Made by a program: the position numbers and the translations under genes
Notes under the pieces: model-generated
What the model saw: only the letters and a program-made list of their open reading frames with translations
What the model was told of the DNA's origin: nothing
The model's database searches: none
Origin: Nakamurella alba
GTDB lineage: Bacteria; Actinomycetota; Actinomycetes; Mycobacteriales; Nakamurellaceae
Length of the DNA: 64,000 nt
Direction: 5' to 3'
NCBI RefSeq assembly: GCF_009707545.1
Contig: NZ_WLYK01000005.1
Span: 186,001 to 250,000, forward strand
In this document: positions 23,919 to 32,580 of the stretch, piece after piece
Layout of the letters: each line of letters opens with the position of its first letter
Position numbering within the stretch: position 1 is the first letter of the stretch

Positions 23919-24899
23919 TCAGTCGACGTACTCCAGGTAGGCCTCGATCCGGACCGGTGGGTCGCCGAGGTCCTCGAGCATCCGGTCGAAGGCCTCGGTG
24001 CGGTAGTCAACGGTGAAGGACAGCACCGGGGTGCCGCCGTCGACACCCTCGCCGACACTCTGCAGGGTCATGGCCGACATGTCGTATCCACCGGACTCGA
24101 GCTGCTTGCGCTGGGCACGCATCTCGGCCATCGACTGCTCGGCACGTTGCAGGCAGTACGGACCGTCGTAGACCTTCTCCACCGCCTGCCGGACGCCGTC
24201 CTCGTCGGCCCCCACGTACCCGATCTCCAGCACCTGGTACTGCATGCCGATGGCGACCGGGTCCCAGTTGCCCTCGATGTCCGGGTGACTCACCCGGACG
24301 CCACCGAACCGCTTGTCCTTGCGGACCAGCGTCTGCACCGCGCCGAACTGGTCGAGCATCTTCGAGGTGACCTTGGGCCAGCCTCCGGCCGGCGGTGCGC
24401 AGGTCGGCACCTCGTCCGGAGCGATGACCGACACGTCGGGCCGTTGCGGGGCCGGCGCCGACGACTGCCCGGTGACCACGAAGGTCGTGCCGTCGAAGGT
24501 GCCCTCGAGCGCAGCACTTCCGGAGATCCAGTCGTCCTGCGTGCTCGGCGAGGACAGCGCGCCGAAGTCGACGCCGACCACCTTGACGTACGCCCAGCAC
24601 GGCTGGAACGAGTCTTCCGCCGTCGCCATGTCGAACGTCATCCGCGGCAGACAGAGCCTCGCCGCCGTCGACGCCGGGGCGTCGGTGCGCCGCTGGATCC
24701 AGGCGCTCTGCACCCGCATCGGCACCGGGTTGCCGGCGGCCGGGTACGGCGATGCCGGGACGTCTGCGGACGAGCTCACCGAAGGAGACGAGCTCACTGA
24801 CACAGAGCCGGCAACCGTGTCCAACGGGCGGGGCGCACACCCGGCGACGAGCAGGACGACGACGACCGGCGCGACCGTCCACCAAGCTCGGAGGTTCAT
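23919..24899 (-). CDS. Secreted lipoprotein of unknown function
   Basis: A 326-residue lipoprotein: signal peptide with lipobox at Cys21 (LLVAGC), a Ser/Val/Pro linker to about residue 55, then a soluble domain with several Cys (CLPRMTF, SFQPCWAYV, PTCAPPAGGWP, GPYCLQRAEQ) that could form disulfides. No known family was recognised. I took the ATG at 24899 (MNLRAWWTV) because an upstream ATG would add 13 polar residues before the signal peptide. It is a single gene, converging on the Clp-N/HTH gene with a 4-bp gap. Confidence 0.7.
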   Translation of the reverse strand: MNLRAWWTVAPVVVVLLVAGCAPRPLDTVAGSVSVSSSPSVSSSADVPASPYPAAGNPVPMRVQSAWIQRRTDAPASTAARLCLPRMTFDMATAEDSFQPCWAYVKVVGVDFGALSSPSTQDDWISGSAALEGTFDGTTFVVTGQSSAPAPQRPDVSVIAPDEVPTCAPPAGGWPKVTSKMLDQFGAVQTLVRKDKRFGGVRVSHPDIEGNWDPVAIGMQYQVLEIGYVGADEDGVRQAVEKVYDGPYCLQRAEQSMAEMRAQRKQLESGGYDMSAMTLQSVGEGVDGGTPVLSFTVDYRTEAFDRMLEDLGDPPVRIEAYLEYVD

Positions 24900-24962
24900 A
24901 CCCCCAGGACGGTAGCCCGTTGCCGGACGGTTGCACATCGTCGCCGTCCTGCCTGCCGGGTG

Positions 24963-26084
24963 TCAGGCCTGCAGCAGCGGCACCAGGTTCTCGATGACGT
25001 ACGGCAGGCTGAGCGGGGTGGAGAAGTAGATCGCGCCGGACAGGATCGCCCCGGTGTAGATCGACTTGCCGGCCTTGACCGCCTTCAGGTCCGAGAAGCC
25101 GGGCAGCGCCTCGAGGGCCGCCTTGTCCTCGTTGGACTCGGTGGCCCAGACCAGGTAGTCCGCGGCGTCCAGCACGGCGATCCGCTCCGCCGGGACCAGC
25201 GCCTGACCGCCCTCGGCCGGCACGTACTCGTCGATCTCCGACGGGATGTCGAAGCCGAGATCGGTGAGGAACTCGGTGCCGAGGCCCTTCGGGTAGGCGT
25301 AGAAGTTGCCGTCGTAGACGGCGTTCTGCAGGAAGATGACCTTCTTGCCGGCGAACTCCGGGTTGTCGGCGGCGGCCTTCGCGAACTGCGCGTCCAGATC
25401 CGTTTTGATCTGCTCGCCCTCGGCGCTCTTGCCCAGCGCCTCGGAGATGACGCTCAGGTACAGCGGCCAGGAGTCGAAGTACTCGCTCTGCGAGTCGGCC
25501 GGGGTGGCCAGCGTCGGCGCGATCTTGGTCAGCTGGTCGTAGGCGGCCTGGTCCAGGCCGGCGTTCACGCCGACGACCAGATCCGGCTTCAGCTTCGCGA
25601 CGTCGAGGTAGGGCACCCCGTCGGCGGAGCTCAGCACCGGCGGCGGCGTGGCCGAGCCCAGCGCCTCCTTCGCCCACGGCCAGATCGCGTTCGGCTGGTC
25701 GCCGTACCAGTCGGTGACCGCCGCCGGCACGACGCCGAGGGCGAGCAGGAAGTCCTGCTCGGTCAGCCCGACCGAGACCACGGTGGTGGGCGCCGATTCG
25801 ATGACCGTGTCGCCGAACTTGTTGGGGATGGTCACCGGGAAGCTGTCGGCGGGTGCCGACGAGGACGTGGCCGAACCCGACGAGGCCTCACTCGCGGACG
25901 TGGCGGCCGCGCTGGAAGGGGTCGAGGCCGGAGCCTCCGAGGGGCTCGTCGTCGACGCGGCGGTCGTCCCGGTGTCCGAGCCACAGGCGGCCAGTGCGCC
26001 GAGGGCGGCGACCGAGATCACACCTCTGGCGAAGTCCCGCCGGGTCAACGGACGGGCGGGCAGGGACAGCGGGCGTCGGTTCAT
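24963..26084 (-). CDS. Iron-siderophore ABC transporter substrate-binding lipoprotein (Tat-exported)
   Basis: A 373-residue periplasmic-binding-type lipoprotein. The N-terminus has a twin-arginine motif TRRDFA (Arg15-Arg16) and a lipobox at Cys34 (ALAAC), so it is folded before export and lipidated. A Ser/Thr/Ala-rich linker runs to about residue 85. The binding domain follows the FecB/FepB pattern: ESAPTTVVSVGLTEQDFLLAL, VAKLKPDLVVG and LPGFSDLKAVKAGKSIY. It is divergent from the two permeases and ATPase, sharing a promoter region with an iron box. Role: captures a ferric siderophore at the outer face of the membrane. Confidence 0.92.
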   Translation of the reverse strand: MNRRPLSLPARPLTRRDFARGVISVAALGALAACGSDTGTTAASTTSPSEAPASTPSSAAATSASEASSGSATSSSAPADSFPVTIPNKFGDTVIESAPTTVVSVGLTEQDFLLALGVVPAAVTDWYGDQPNAIWPWAKEALGSATPPPVLSSADGVPYLDVAKLKPDLVVGVNAGLDQAAYDQLTKIAPTLATPADSQSEYFDSWPLYLSVISEALGKSAEGEQIKTDLDAQFAKAAADNPEFAGKKVIFLQNAVYDGNFYAYPKGLGTEFLTDLGFDIPSEIDEYVPAEGGQALVPAERIAVLDAADYLVWATESNEDKAALEALPGFSDLKAVKAGKSIYTGAILSGAIYFSTPLSLPYVIENLVPLLQA

Positions 26085-26143
26085 CGAGGTCCTCTGGGCG
26101 GTAAAGGTGCAGGTGGGCCGCCGATGGCAGCACCGGCGCGCAG

Positions 26144-26162
26144 GTAGGTTAGCCTGCCCAAT
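26144..26162. promoter_or_regulatory. DtxR/IdeR-type iron box in the divergent siderophore-importer promoter
   Basis: The 19 bases fit TWAGGTWAGSCTWACCTWA at 14 of 19 positions, with the core TAGGTTAGCCT intact. It lies between the binding-protein gene and the permease genes and would repress both when iron is sufficient. Confidence 0.65.
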
Positions 26163-26198
26163 GTTCGCCGCACGACCCCCGCCGCCCGGAAGACCTCG

Positions 26199-27221
26199 AT
26201 GACACCCGCCGCCGCAACGCCTGTGACACGCCGCCGTCGCGCCGCGTGGGCGGTGCCGCTGATGGTGATCGGCATCCTGTTGGCGGTGGTCGCCGGCCTG
26301 GCCATCGGCACCAACCCAATCTCGCCGGTGAGGGTGCTGGCCGGGTTGTTCGGTGACGACCCGGAGGCCCGCACGGTGGTGATCGGCAACCGGATGCCGC
26401 GGGTGGTGCTGGCGATCGTCATCGGTGCCGCGCTCGGGCTGGCCGGGCATCTCATGCAGTCGCTCACCCGGAACCCGCTGGCCGATCCCGGCCTGCTCGG
26501 CATCCAGGCCGGTGCCTCCGCCGCGGTGGTGAGCGCCATCGCCTTCTTCGGGATCACGAACCCCGGCGGGTACGCCTGGTTCGCACTGGTGGGCGCCGCG
26601 GCGGGCGCCCTGGTCGGCTACGGGCTGGCGGCGGTCGGACGCGGATCGGCGTCCCCGGTGCGGCTGATCCTGGCCGGGACGGCGATCTCCGGCGCGCTCT
26701 ACTCGTACGTGTCCGGCGTGCTGATCGTGCAGCCGTTCACCTTCTCGGCGTTCCGGTTCTGGGAGATCGGCTCGCTGACCACCCGCGACCTGTCCGTCAC
26801 GGGTGGCGTGCTGTGGTTCGTGGTGCCGGGGATCCTGCTCGCGCTCGCCCTTGCCGCACCGCTGAACGGTCTGGCGCTGGGACACGAAACGGCGATCGCG
26901 CTCGGCGTCCGCACCGTGCGCACCCAGGTGCTCGCCCTGGTCGCGGTCGTGCTGCTCACCGGTGGCGCGACCGCGGCGGTCGGCCCGGTGGCCTTCATCG
27001 GTCTGGCCGTGCCGCACCTGTCCCGCGCCCTGGTCGGCCCCGACCACCGCAAGGGACTGCCGATGTCGATCCTGGCCGGGATCTTGATGCTGCAGCTGGC
27101 CGACGTGGTGGGCCGGGTGATCGCCTGGCCGCAGGAGATCGGCGCCGGGATCGTGGCCGCGGTGGTCGGCGCGCCGGTGCTGGTCTACCTGGTGCGCACC
27201 GGGAAGGTCGGCCGGCTGTGA
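26199..27221 (+). CDS. FecCD-family siderophore ABC permease
   Basis: A 340-residue membrane protein with about nine to ten helices. Family marks are GAALGLAGHLMQSLTRNPLADP (residues about 75-96), PGLLGIQAGAS and the cytoplasmic ATPase-contact segment GPVAFIGLAVPHLSRALVGPD. The ATG follows GGAAG eight bases upstream. It overlaps the next permease by a GTGA junction. With the second permease it should form the heterodimeric translocation path. Confidence 0.93.
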   Translation: MTPAAATPVTRRRRAAWAVPLMVIGILLAVVAGLAIGTNPISPVRVLAGLFGDDPEARTVVIGNRMPRVVLAIVIGAALGLAGHLMQSLTRNPLADPGLLGIQAGASAAVVSAIAFFGITNPGGYAWFALVGAAAGALVGYGLAAVGRGSASPVRLILAGTAISGALYSYVSGVLIVQPFTFSAFRFWEIGSLTTRDLSVTGGVLWFVVPGILLALALAAPLNGLALGHETAIALGVRTVRTQVLALVAVVLLTGGATAAVGPVAFIGLAVPHLSRALVGPDHRKGLPMSILAGILMLQLADVVGRVIAWPQEIGAGIVAAVVGAPVLVYLVRTGKVGRL

Positions 27222-28225
27222 GCGCCCCGACGACCACCCGGCGCCGGGGGCTCGCGCCGGTCACCGTGGTGGTCGGCGGACTGATCGTCTGCGTGGTGAT
27301 CATCTTCCTCACCATCGGCACCGGGCCGCTGCCCGTCGCGCCGCTCGAGGTGCTCACGACCGTGTTCGGGTCCTCCACCGACAACGAGTTCGCCGTCATG
27401 GATGTCGGTCTGCCCCGATCGCTGCTGGCGCTGCTGTGCGGGATGGCGCTCGGGGTCGGCGGATCCCTGCTGCAGGCACACTCGCGCAACCCGCTGGGCA
27501 CCCCGGACATCATCGGGTTCTCGGCCGGCGCGGCCGCCGGGGCGGTCATCGCGATCGTCCCGCTGAAGCTGGATCAGCCGGAAGTGGGGATCGCCGCCGT
27601 GGCCGGCGGGCTGATCACGGCGGCGGTGGTGTTCTTCCTGGCCGGCGGTGCGCATCGGGCCGGGTACCGGCTGATCGTCGTCGGTATCGGGATCGGTGCC
27701 CTGCTCACCGGTGTCACCACCTACCTGTTGACTCGGGCCCGGATCAGCGATGCCCGCGAGGCACAGCGCTGGCTCACCGGGTCGCTGAACACCGCGACCT
27801 GGTCCGGCGTGCTGGTGATGCTCGTCGCGGTGGCGATCGTGGTGCCGGCCGGGATGGCGCTGCGCCGGTACCTGCTGATCACCGACCTCGGCGAGGAGGC
27901 CGCTGTCGGGCTCGGGGTCCGGCCGCGGCGGGTCGGCACCGCGGTGGTGATCGTGTCGGTGCTGTCCGCCGCCGCGGTGGTGAACGTGGTCGGCCCGATC
28001 GCCTTCGTCGACCTGGCCGCTCCGCAGATCGCCATCCGGCTGATCCGGCTGCCCGGCCCGTTGGTGCTGAGTTCCGCGGTGGTGGGCGGCGTCTGCCTGC
28101 TGGCCAGCGACCTGCTCGCCCAGCGGTTGCTCGGCGACATCGACGTGCCGGTGGGGGTGGCCACCGGCGTGGTTGGCGGCATCTACCTCGCCTGGCTGCT
28201 GCTACGCATGTGGAGATCCCGATGA
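27218..28225 (+). CDS. FecCD-family siderophore ABC permease (second subunit)
   Basis: A 335-residue membrane protein paralogous to the preceding one: LPRSLLALLCGMALGVGGSL, SRNPLGTPDIIGFSAGAAAG, and GPIAFVDLAAPQIAIRLIR at the ATPase contact. In this second subunit the conserved VxxAVPHxxR stretch is DLAAPQIAIR, as is usual for FecD/FepG-type partners. It begins with GTG in the GTGA overlap and ends in an ATGA overlap with the ATPase gene. Confidence 0.93.
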   Translation: MSAPTTTRRRGLAPVTVVVGGLIVCVVIIFLTIGTGPLPVAPLEVLTTVFGSSTDNEFAVMDVGLPRSLLALLCGMALGVGGSLLQAHSRNPLGTPDIIGFSAGAAAGAVIAIVPLKLDQPEVGIAAVAGGLITAAVVFFLAGGAHRAGYRLIVVGIGIGALLTGVTTYLLTRARISDAREAQRWLTGSLNTATWSGVLVMLVAVAIVVPAGMALRRYLLITDLGEEAAVGLGVRPRRVGTAVVIVSVLSAAAVVNVVGPIAFVDLAAPQIAIRLIRLPGPLVLSSAVVGGVCLLASDLLAQRLLGDIDVPVGVATGVVGGIYLAWLLLRMWRSR

Positions 28226-29013
28226 ACGCGCGCCTGAACGGCGAACACCTCCGGCTGGGTTACGACAAGCGGGTGGTGATCGAGGATCTCGACGTCTCGA
28301 TCCCGGACGGCGAGCTGACGGTGATCATCGGACCGAACGCCTGCGGCAAGTCGACGCTGCTCAAGGCGCTGGCCCGGGCGGTGCCGGCGACGGCCGGCTC
28401 GGTGACGCTGGACGGGCGCGACATCACCTCGTACCCGACCAAGGAGGTGGCCCGCCGGCTCGGGCTGCTGCCGCAGAGCGCGTCCATCCCGGAGGCGATC
28501 ACCGTTGCCGACCTGGTCGGCCGCGGCCGGTTCCCGCACCAACGGTTCCTGCGCCAGTGGACGACCGCCGATCAGGAGGCGGTCGACGCCGCGATGCGGG
28601 ACACCCAGGTCGACGAGCTGGCGCAGCGACCGGTGGACGAGCTGTCCGGCGGGCAGCGGCAGCGGGCCTGGCTGGCGATGGTGCTGGCCCAGCAGACCCC
28701 GCTGCTGCTGCTCGACGAGCCCACGACCTTCCTCGACATCGCCCACCAGCTCGAGGTTCTCGATCTGTGCGCGGATCTCCAGGAGCGCGGCCTGACCATC
28801 GTGGCGGTGCTGCACGACCTGAACCAGGCCTGCCGCTACGCCTCCCACCTGATCTGTATGGCGGCGGGCCGGATCGTTGCTGCCGGGCCGCCCGCGGACA
28901 TCGTCACCGCCGACCTGGTGCAGGACGTGTTCGGCGTCCGCTGCGAGATCATCCTGGACCCGCAGACCGGCACCCCACTGGTGGTCCCGCTGCCGCGGGC
29001 GTCGCGGCGGTGA
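28222..29013 (+). CDS. Siderophore ABC transporter ATP-binding protein (FecE/FepC type)
   Basis: A 263-residue ATPase. Walker A GPNACGKST (residues 37-45), LLPQSASIPEAITV with the Q-loop, signature LSGGQRQRAW, Walker B LLLLDEPTTFLDI and the switch histidine in VLHDLNQACRYA are all present. It is translationally coupled to the permease pair. It is the only iron-type ATPase seen in this window, so it may also serve the second permease pair further downstream. Confidence 0.95.
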   Translation: MNARLNGEHLRLGYDKRVVIEDLDVSIPDGELTVIIGPNACGKSTLLKALARAVPATAGSVTLDGRDITSYPTKEVARRLGLLPQSASIPEAITVADLVGRGRFPHQRFLRQWTTADQEAVDAAMRDTQVDELAQRPVDELSGGQRQRAWLAMVLAQQTPLLLLDEPTTFLDIAHQLEVLDLCADLQERGLTIVAVLHDLNQACRYASHLICMAAGRIVAAGPPADIVTADLVQDVFGVRCEIILDPQTGTPLVVPLPRASRR

Positions 29014-29027
29014 CGCAGGATGGGCCC

Positions 29028-29738
29028 ATGGACGGACAGGCGTGGTTGGACGGGGCACGGGTGGACCCGGCGGTGTTCGAGCTGCGAGGCGACTACTCGG
29101 TCGTGCTGATCACCGCGGAGGGCCTGACGCCGGGGCCGTCGGACGCGGCGAGCGGGGCGCTGCTGGACGCTGCTGCGGCGACCGTTGCCGGCCGGGTCGC
29201 GGACACGCCGGTGGAGGAGCTGCCGGAGATCGCCGCGTGGCGGGAGGCGTTCCGGTCGTTCGGCGCGAAGCCGCAACGGACCCGGCCGAGCGTCGAGGCG
29301 CTGGTGCGCCGGGCCGCCGACCTGCCGCGGATCGACCGGATCACCGACACCTACAACGCGATCTCCGTCGGGCACCTGCTGCCGCTCGGCGGTGAGGACC
29401 TGGACGCCTACGCCGGTCCGCCGGTGCTCACCCGGGCGGACGGCAGCGAGACCTTCGACATCGTCAAGGACGGCGGCCCGGCGGTCGAGCACCCGGACCC
29501 TGGCGAGGTGATCTGGCGGGACGACGCCGGGGTGACCTGCCGGCGCTGGAACTGGCGGCAGTGCGTCCGGACGCGGATCACCGAGCAGACCCGCAACGCC
29601 GGGTTCATCCTCGACGGCCTGGGCGGCGCCCTCGGCCCGGCCGGCCTGGAGGCGGCGGCCACCGCGCTCGAGAACACCTTGTCCGCAGCACATTCCGGCG
29701 TCGTGCTGCACCGCCGGACGATCGGCGCATCAGGCTGA
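29028..29738 (+). CDS. B3/B4 tRNA-binding-domain protein
   Basis: A 236-residue cytoplasmic protein with the B3/4 domain found in the PheRS beta chain and in stand-alone editing-like proteins: WREAFRSFGAKPQRTRPSVEAL, ITDTYNAISVGHLLPLGGED, and VIWRDDAGVTCRRWNWRQC toward the C-terminus. Stand-alone members may check or bind tRNA or bind small molecules; function here is unknown. The ATG at 29028 was chosen; a GTG at 29010 that overlaps the ATPase stop is an alternative and would couple the genes. The 3' end overlaps the convergent GNAT gene by 9 bp. Confidence 0.82.
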   Translation: MDGQAWLDGARVDPAVFELRGDYSVVLITAEGLTPGPSDAASGALLDAAAATVAGRVADTPVEELPEIAAWREAFRSFGAKPQRTRPSVEALVRRAADLPRIDRITDTYNAISVGHLLPLGGEDLDAYAGPPVLTRADGSETFDIVKDGGPAVEHPDPGEVIWRDDAGVTCRRWNWRQCVRTRITEQTRNAGFILDGLGGALGPAGLEAAATALENTLSAAHSGVVLHRRTIGASG

Positions 29739-30296
29739 CAGCACCTGCCGGTGGACGATCCAGGCGTGCTTGCCGACCTGACGGACCTTCTCGAACCCGA
29801 GGTCGGTGAACAGCTCGACCGTCGCGGTGAAGAGGAAGCGGCCGTGCGCCTGGCGGCCGGCGGTCACCTCGGAGATGGCCTCGACCAGGCCGCCGCCGCG
29901 GGCGGCGATCAGCTCCAGCGCACCTTCGACGGCCCGCCGCGCGACACCCTTGCCGCGGTGGCCCTTACCGACGAAGACGCAGGTGATCCGCCAGTCCGGC
30001 ACCGGCGGGGCGTCCTTGTCGTACTCGCGGCGGTGCTTGATCGACGGCAGCTCCTCCGGGCTGCCGAACTGGCACCACCCCAGCGCGGCACCGTTGTCGT
30101 CGAGCACCAGCGCGGCGTGCGCCCGATCGGTCATCACCCGGTCCCGCTTCGCCTCCCGGTGGTCCAGCCCCCGGACACCCCGCTCCGGGTGGAATCCGAT
30201 GCACCAGCAGCCGCCGAAGATCCCGCCGTTCGCATCCACCAGGTCCGCGAACTCGTCCCAGGTGTCCGGTCCGAGATCGACCACGCTGCCGGGCAT
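29730..30296 (-). CDS. GNAT-family acetyltransferase
   Basis: A 188-residue acetyltransferase. The acetyl-CoA motif A is CVFVGKGHRGKGVARRAVEGAL (RGKGVA); the N-terminus is unusual, with NGGIFGGCWCIGFHPER containing two Cys, and the C-terminus has TVELFTDLGFEKVRQVG, typical motif B. The family with the GGCWC stretch is widespread but substrate-unknown. It starts 5 bp after the stop of the alpha/beta hydrolase gene on the same strand and is probably co-transcribed with it. Confidence 0.85.
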   Translation of the reverse strand: MPGSVVDLGPDTWDEFADLVDANGGIFGGCWCIGFHPERGVRGLDHREAKRDRVMTDRAHAALVLDDNGAALGWCQFGSPEELPSIKHRREYDKDAPPVPDWRITCVFVGKGHRGKGVARRAVEGALELIAARGGGLVEAISEVTAGRQAHGRFLFTATVELFTDLGFEKVRQVGKHAWIVHRQVLSA

Positions 30297-30301
30297 CCCG
30301 G

Positions 30302-31000
30302 TCAGCCTCGCGCGACAGCCGCGATGACAGCGGCGAGTTCGACGGGGCGGGTGAACATCGGCCAGTGCCCGGAGTCGATGTCGACGTACGAGACCTGCTG
30401 TGCCGCAGCGATCTCCGGCACGTCACCGGCGGCCACCCACTCCTTCGCCTGGTCCGGGGTGAACTCCGGGCAGATCATCGTGGTGGGTACGGCGAACCGC
30501 CGCTCGTCCGTCAGCCGGACGACCCCGCGGCTCACCCCGACCGGCACCGGGATCGACTCCGCGACCATCGTGTCATTCAGTTCCGCGGAGATGTCGGCGG
30601 AGTCCGGGCCCTCGAACGGCCCCCAGCCCGGGAAAGCCATGCCGCCGTCGACCGGCTCGAAGAAGTCGGCGTAGGCGGACCCGTCGGTGGACGGGAAGCC
30701 GCCGATCAGCGCGGTGCCGGCGATGCTGTCCGGCCGGCGGTCGGCCGCCAGCCAGGCCAGCGTGCAGGCAGCGGAATGCCCGACCACCAGCGGGTTCTCG
30801 GCGGCATCCACCGCGGCGAGCACCGCGTCCAGCTGGTCCTGCAGGGTGGCGTCGGTGCGGCCGTCACCCTGGCCCGGCAGCGCCACGGCCGTCACCTGCA
30901 GACCCTGGTCCTGCAGGGCCGCAGCGGTCTCCGCCCAGGCGGCCGGGCCGTTCAGCCAGAGGCCGGCGATGAGCACGATGTCGTTCGTCGTCGTCGTCAT
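30302..31000 (-). CDS. Alpha/beta hydrolase
   Basis: A 232-residue alpha/beta-hydrolase-fold protein. The oxyanion region is VLIAGLWLNGPAAW, the nucleophile elbow is VVGHSAACTLAW (GHSAA, Ser nucleophile), and the catalytic His lies in YVDIDSGHWPMF. It resembles small esterases or non-haem haloperoxidase-like hydrolases; substrate unknown. The ATG at 31000 was chosen since the 34 upstream in-frame residues extend into the shared promoter. It is divergent from the WYL regulator, which probably controls it, and leads a two-gene operon with the GNAT. Confidence 0.88.
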   Translation of the reverse strand: MTTTTNDIVLIAGLWLNGPAAWAETAAALQDQGLQVTAVALPGQGDGRTDATLQDQLDAVLAAVDAAENPLVVGHSAACTLAWLAADRRPDSIAGTALIGGFPSTDGSAYADFFEPVDGGMAFPGWGPFEGPDSADISAELNDTMVAESIPVPVGVSRGVVRLTDERRFAVPTTMICPEFTPDQAKEWVAAGDVPEIAAAQQVSYVDIDSGHWPMFTRPVELAAVIAAVARG

Positions 31001-31027
31001 GCCGACCAACGTAGGACCGGTACCGGA

Positions 31028-31054
31028 CGATCGGCTTCCGCATCCTGCCGATCG
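31028..31054. promoter_or_regulatory. Inverted repeat operator candidate between hydrolase and WYL regulator genes
   Basis: CGATCGGC and GCCGATCG are perfect inverted repeats separated by 11 bp, centre-to-centre 19 bp. They lie in the 71-bp divergent promoter region, just before the regulator's -10 element. Likely the binding site of the WYL regulator. Confidence 0.55.
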
Positions 31055-31059
31055 ACTTC

Positions 31060-31065
31060 TAGGCT
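31060..31065 (+). promoter_or_regulatory. Probable -10 element (TAGGCT) of the WYL regulator
   Basis: TAGGCT ends six bases before the ATG, the spacing of a leaderless actinobacterial promoter. No ribosome site is present. Confidence 0.45.
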
Positions 31066-31071
31066 GGCCGC

Positions 31072-32049
31072 ATGGCCGCTTCCGGCGACAGCCCCACCGC
31101 ACGTGCGCTGCGCACGCTGGACGTGCTGCACACGCGCCCGGGCATCACCGCCGGGCAGCTCGGCGAGGCGCTCGGCGTCTCCGACCGGGCCGCACGCCGC
31201 TACATCGCGATCCTGCGCGAGGCGGGCATCCCGGTGCAGACCGAACACGGCCCGTACGGCGGGTACCGCATCGGCCGCGGCCTGCGCCTCCCGCCGTTGG
31301 TTTTCACCGCCTCCGAGGCGTTGGGCCTGGTCATGGCCGTGCTCGACGGCCAGCACGCCGCCGCCGACCCCACCGATCCGGTCGGCTCCGCGCTGACCAC
31401 GCTGATGCGCGCGCTGCCCGAGGCCGTCGGTCGGCCGGCCGCGATGATGCGGGCGCACGCCCTGGCCACCCCGCGTCCACCGGGCTCCCGACCGGATCCG
31501 GAGACCACCACGGCCCTGGTCGCGGCCATCGCCTCCGGTCACCGGGTCCGCATCACGTACCGCAGCGGCGCCGGTTCGGCGTTCGAGACCGACGTCGACC
31601 CGTGGGCCGTCGTGGTCCGGTTCGGCACCTGGTACCTGCTCTGCCACTCGCACCATGCCGATGCCGTCCGCACCTACCGGATCGACCGCATCCGCTCCCC
31701 GCGGCGACTGGAGTCGACGTTCCGCCCGCCGGACGCGCTGGACCCGGTGGCGCTGTTGGAACGACATCTGGGCATGGGCTGGGACCACGCCACCGAGGTG
31801 GTGTTCGACGCCCCGTACGAGCAGGTCCGACCGCATGTCGGCCCACGGATGGGGACACTGGAGCCACTCGAGGAGGACCGCTGTCGGCTGGTCGGCACCA
31901 CCACCAACACCGCCATGTACGCCGGCGAGTACCTGGCCGCGATCCCGATCCCCTTCCACGTGCTCGGCGGGCCCGAGCTGCGCGCGGCGGTCGCCGAGGT
32001 CGCGGCCCGGATGTCCGCAGCCGTCGCACCAGTCGGTCCGGTCCAGTAG
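31072..32049 (+). CDS. HTH/WYL-domain transcriptional regulator
   Basis: A 325-residue regulator of the DeoR-like WYL class. Residues about 8-65 are an HTH_11 domain (TARALRTLDVLHTRPGITA, LGVSDRAARRYIAIL), residues about 140-215 form the WYL ligand domain (HRVRITYRSG, WAVVVRFGTWYLLCHSH, VRTYRIDRI), and the C-terminus is a WCX extension. Such proteins bind nucleotides or single-stranded nucleic acids and often regulate neighbouring genes. It is divergent from the hydrolase gene, which is the probable target through the palindrome between them. Confidence 0.9.
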   Translation: MAASGDSPTARALRTLDVLHTRPGITAGQLGEALGVSDRAARRYIAILREAGIPVQTEHGPYGGYRIGRGLRLPPLVFTASEALGLVMAVLDGQHAAADPTDPVGSALTTLMRALPEAVGRPAAMMRAHALATPRPPGSRPDPETTTALVAAIASGHRVRITYRSGAGSAFETDVDPWAVVVRFGTWYLLCHSHHADAVRTYRIDRIRSPRRLESTFRPPDALDPVALLERHLGMGWDHATEVVFDAPYEQVRPHVGPRMGTLEPLEEDRCRLVGTTTNTAMYAGEYLAAIPIPFHVLGGPELRAAVAEVAARMSAAVAPVGPVQ

Positions 32050-32091
32050 TTTCTGGAGATCGCGGACCCGCCGGCGCTCTGACCTGCACCG

Positions 32092-32445
32092 TCAGACAGC
32101 ACCCAGGTCCTGGGCGAGCACCACGGTGTTGCCATCGGGGTCGGTCAGCTGCGCGATCCGGAACTGCCCGCTGGGCACCGTGACCGGGTCGGGAATCTCG
32201 ATGCCGCGGTCCCGTGCGCCGGTCACATCACCGTCGACGTCGTCGCTGCCCAGGGTCACGCTGCCGGCTCCGGCATGCTCGGCGTCGTCGACCACCTGCA
32301 TCCCTCCGCCACCGTCGAAGTGCCACTCGATGTCGCTCGGCATCGGGACCAGATCGGGTTCCCGGCCGAGCAGCGTCGTCCACCACCGGCGCGACGCGAC
32401 GAGATCGGAGCTGGGCACCACGGCGAGGGCGCGGGTCACGGTCAT
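32092..32445 (-). CDS. VOC-superfamily (glyoxalase/bleomycin-resistance-like) protein
   Basis: A 117-residue vicinal-oxygen-chelate domain protein: ALAVVPSSDLVASRRWWTTLLG, IEWHFDGGGGMQVVDD, and the terminal IAQLTDPDGNTVVLAQD (DPDGN motif). It is a single half-barrel module that would dimerise. Metal ligands are only partly conserved, so it could bind a small molecule rather than catalyse. The ATG at 32445 has a GGAGGA site. It converges with the WYL gene and diverges from the APC permease. Confidence 0.85.
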   Translation of the reverse strand: MTVTRALAVVPSSDLVASRRWWTTLLGREPDLVPMPSDIEWHFDGGGGMQVVDDAEHAGAGSVTLGSDDVDGDVTGARDRGIEIPDPVTVPSGQFRIAQLTDPDGNTVVLAQDLGAV

Positions 32446-32580
32446 GCAGTCCTCCGTCGGCAGGGCCGCCCGGCTCGGCGACCGTTCCATCCGCCGGTAC
32501 CCGTCCAGCCTGCGCCGGACACGGACGGGCATGCCGCACCCGCCGGTTGCCGTGCCCGGACCTCACGCCACGATGTCCGG

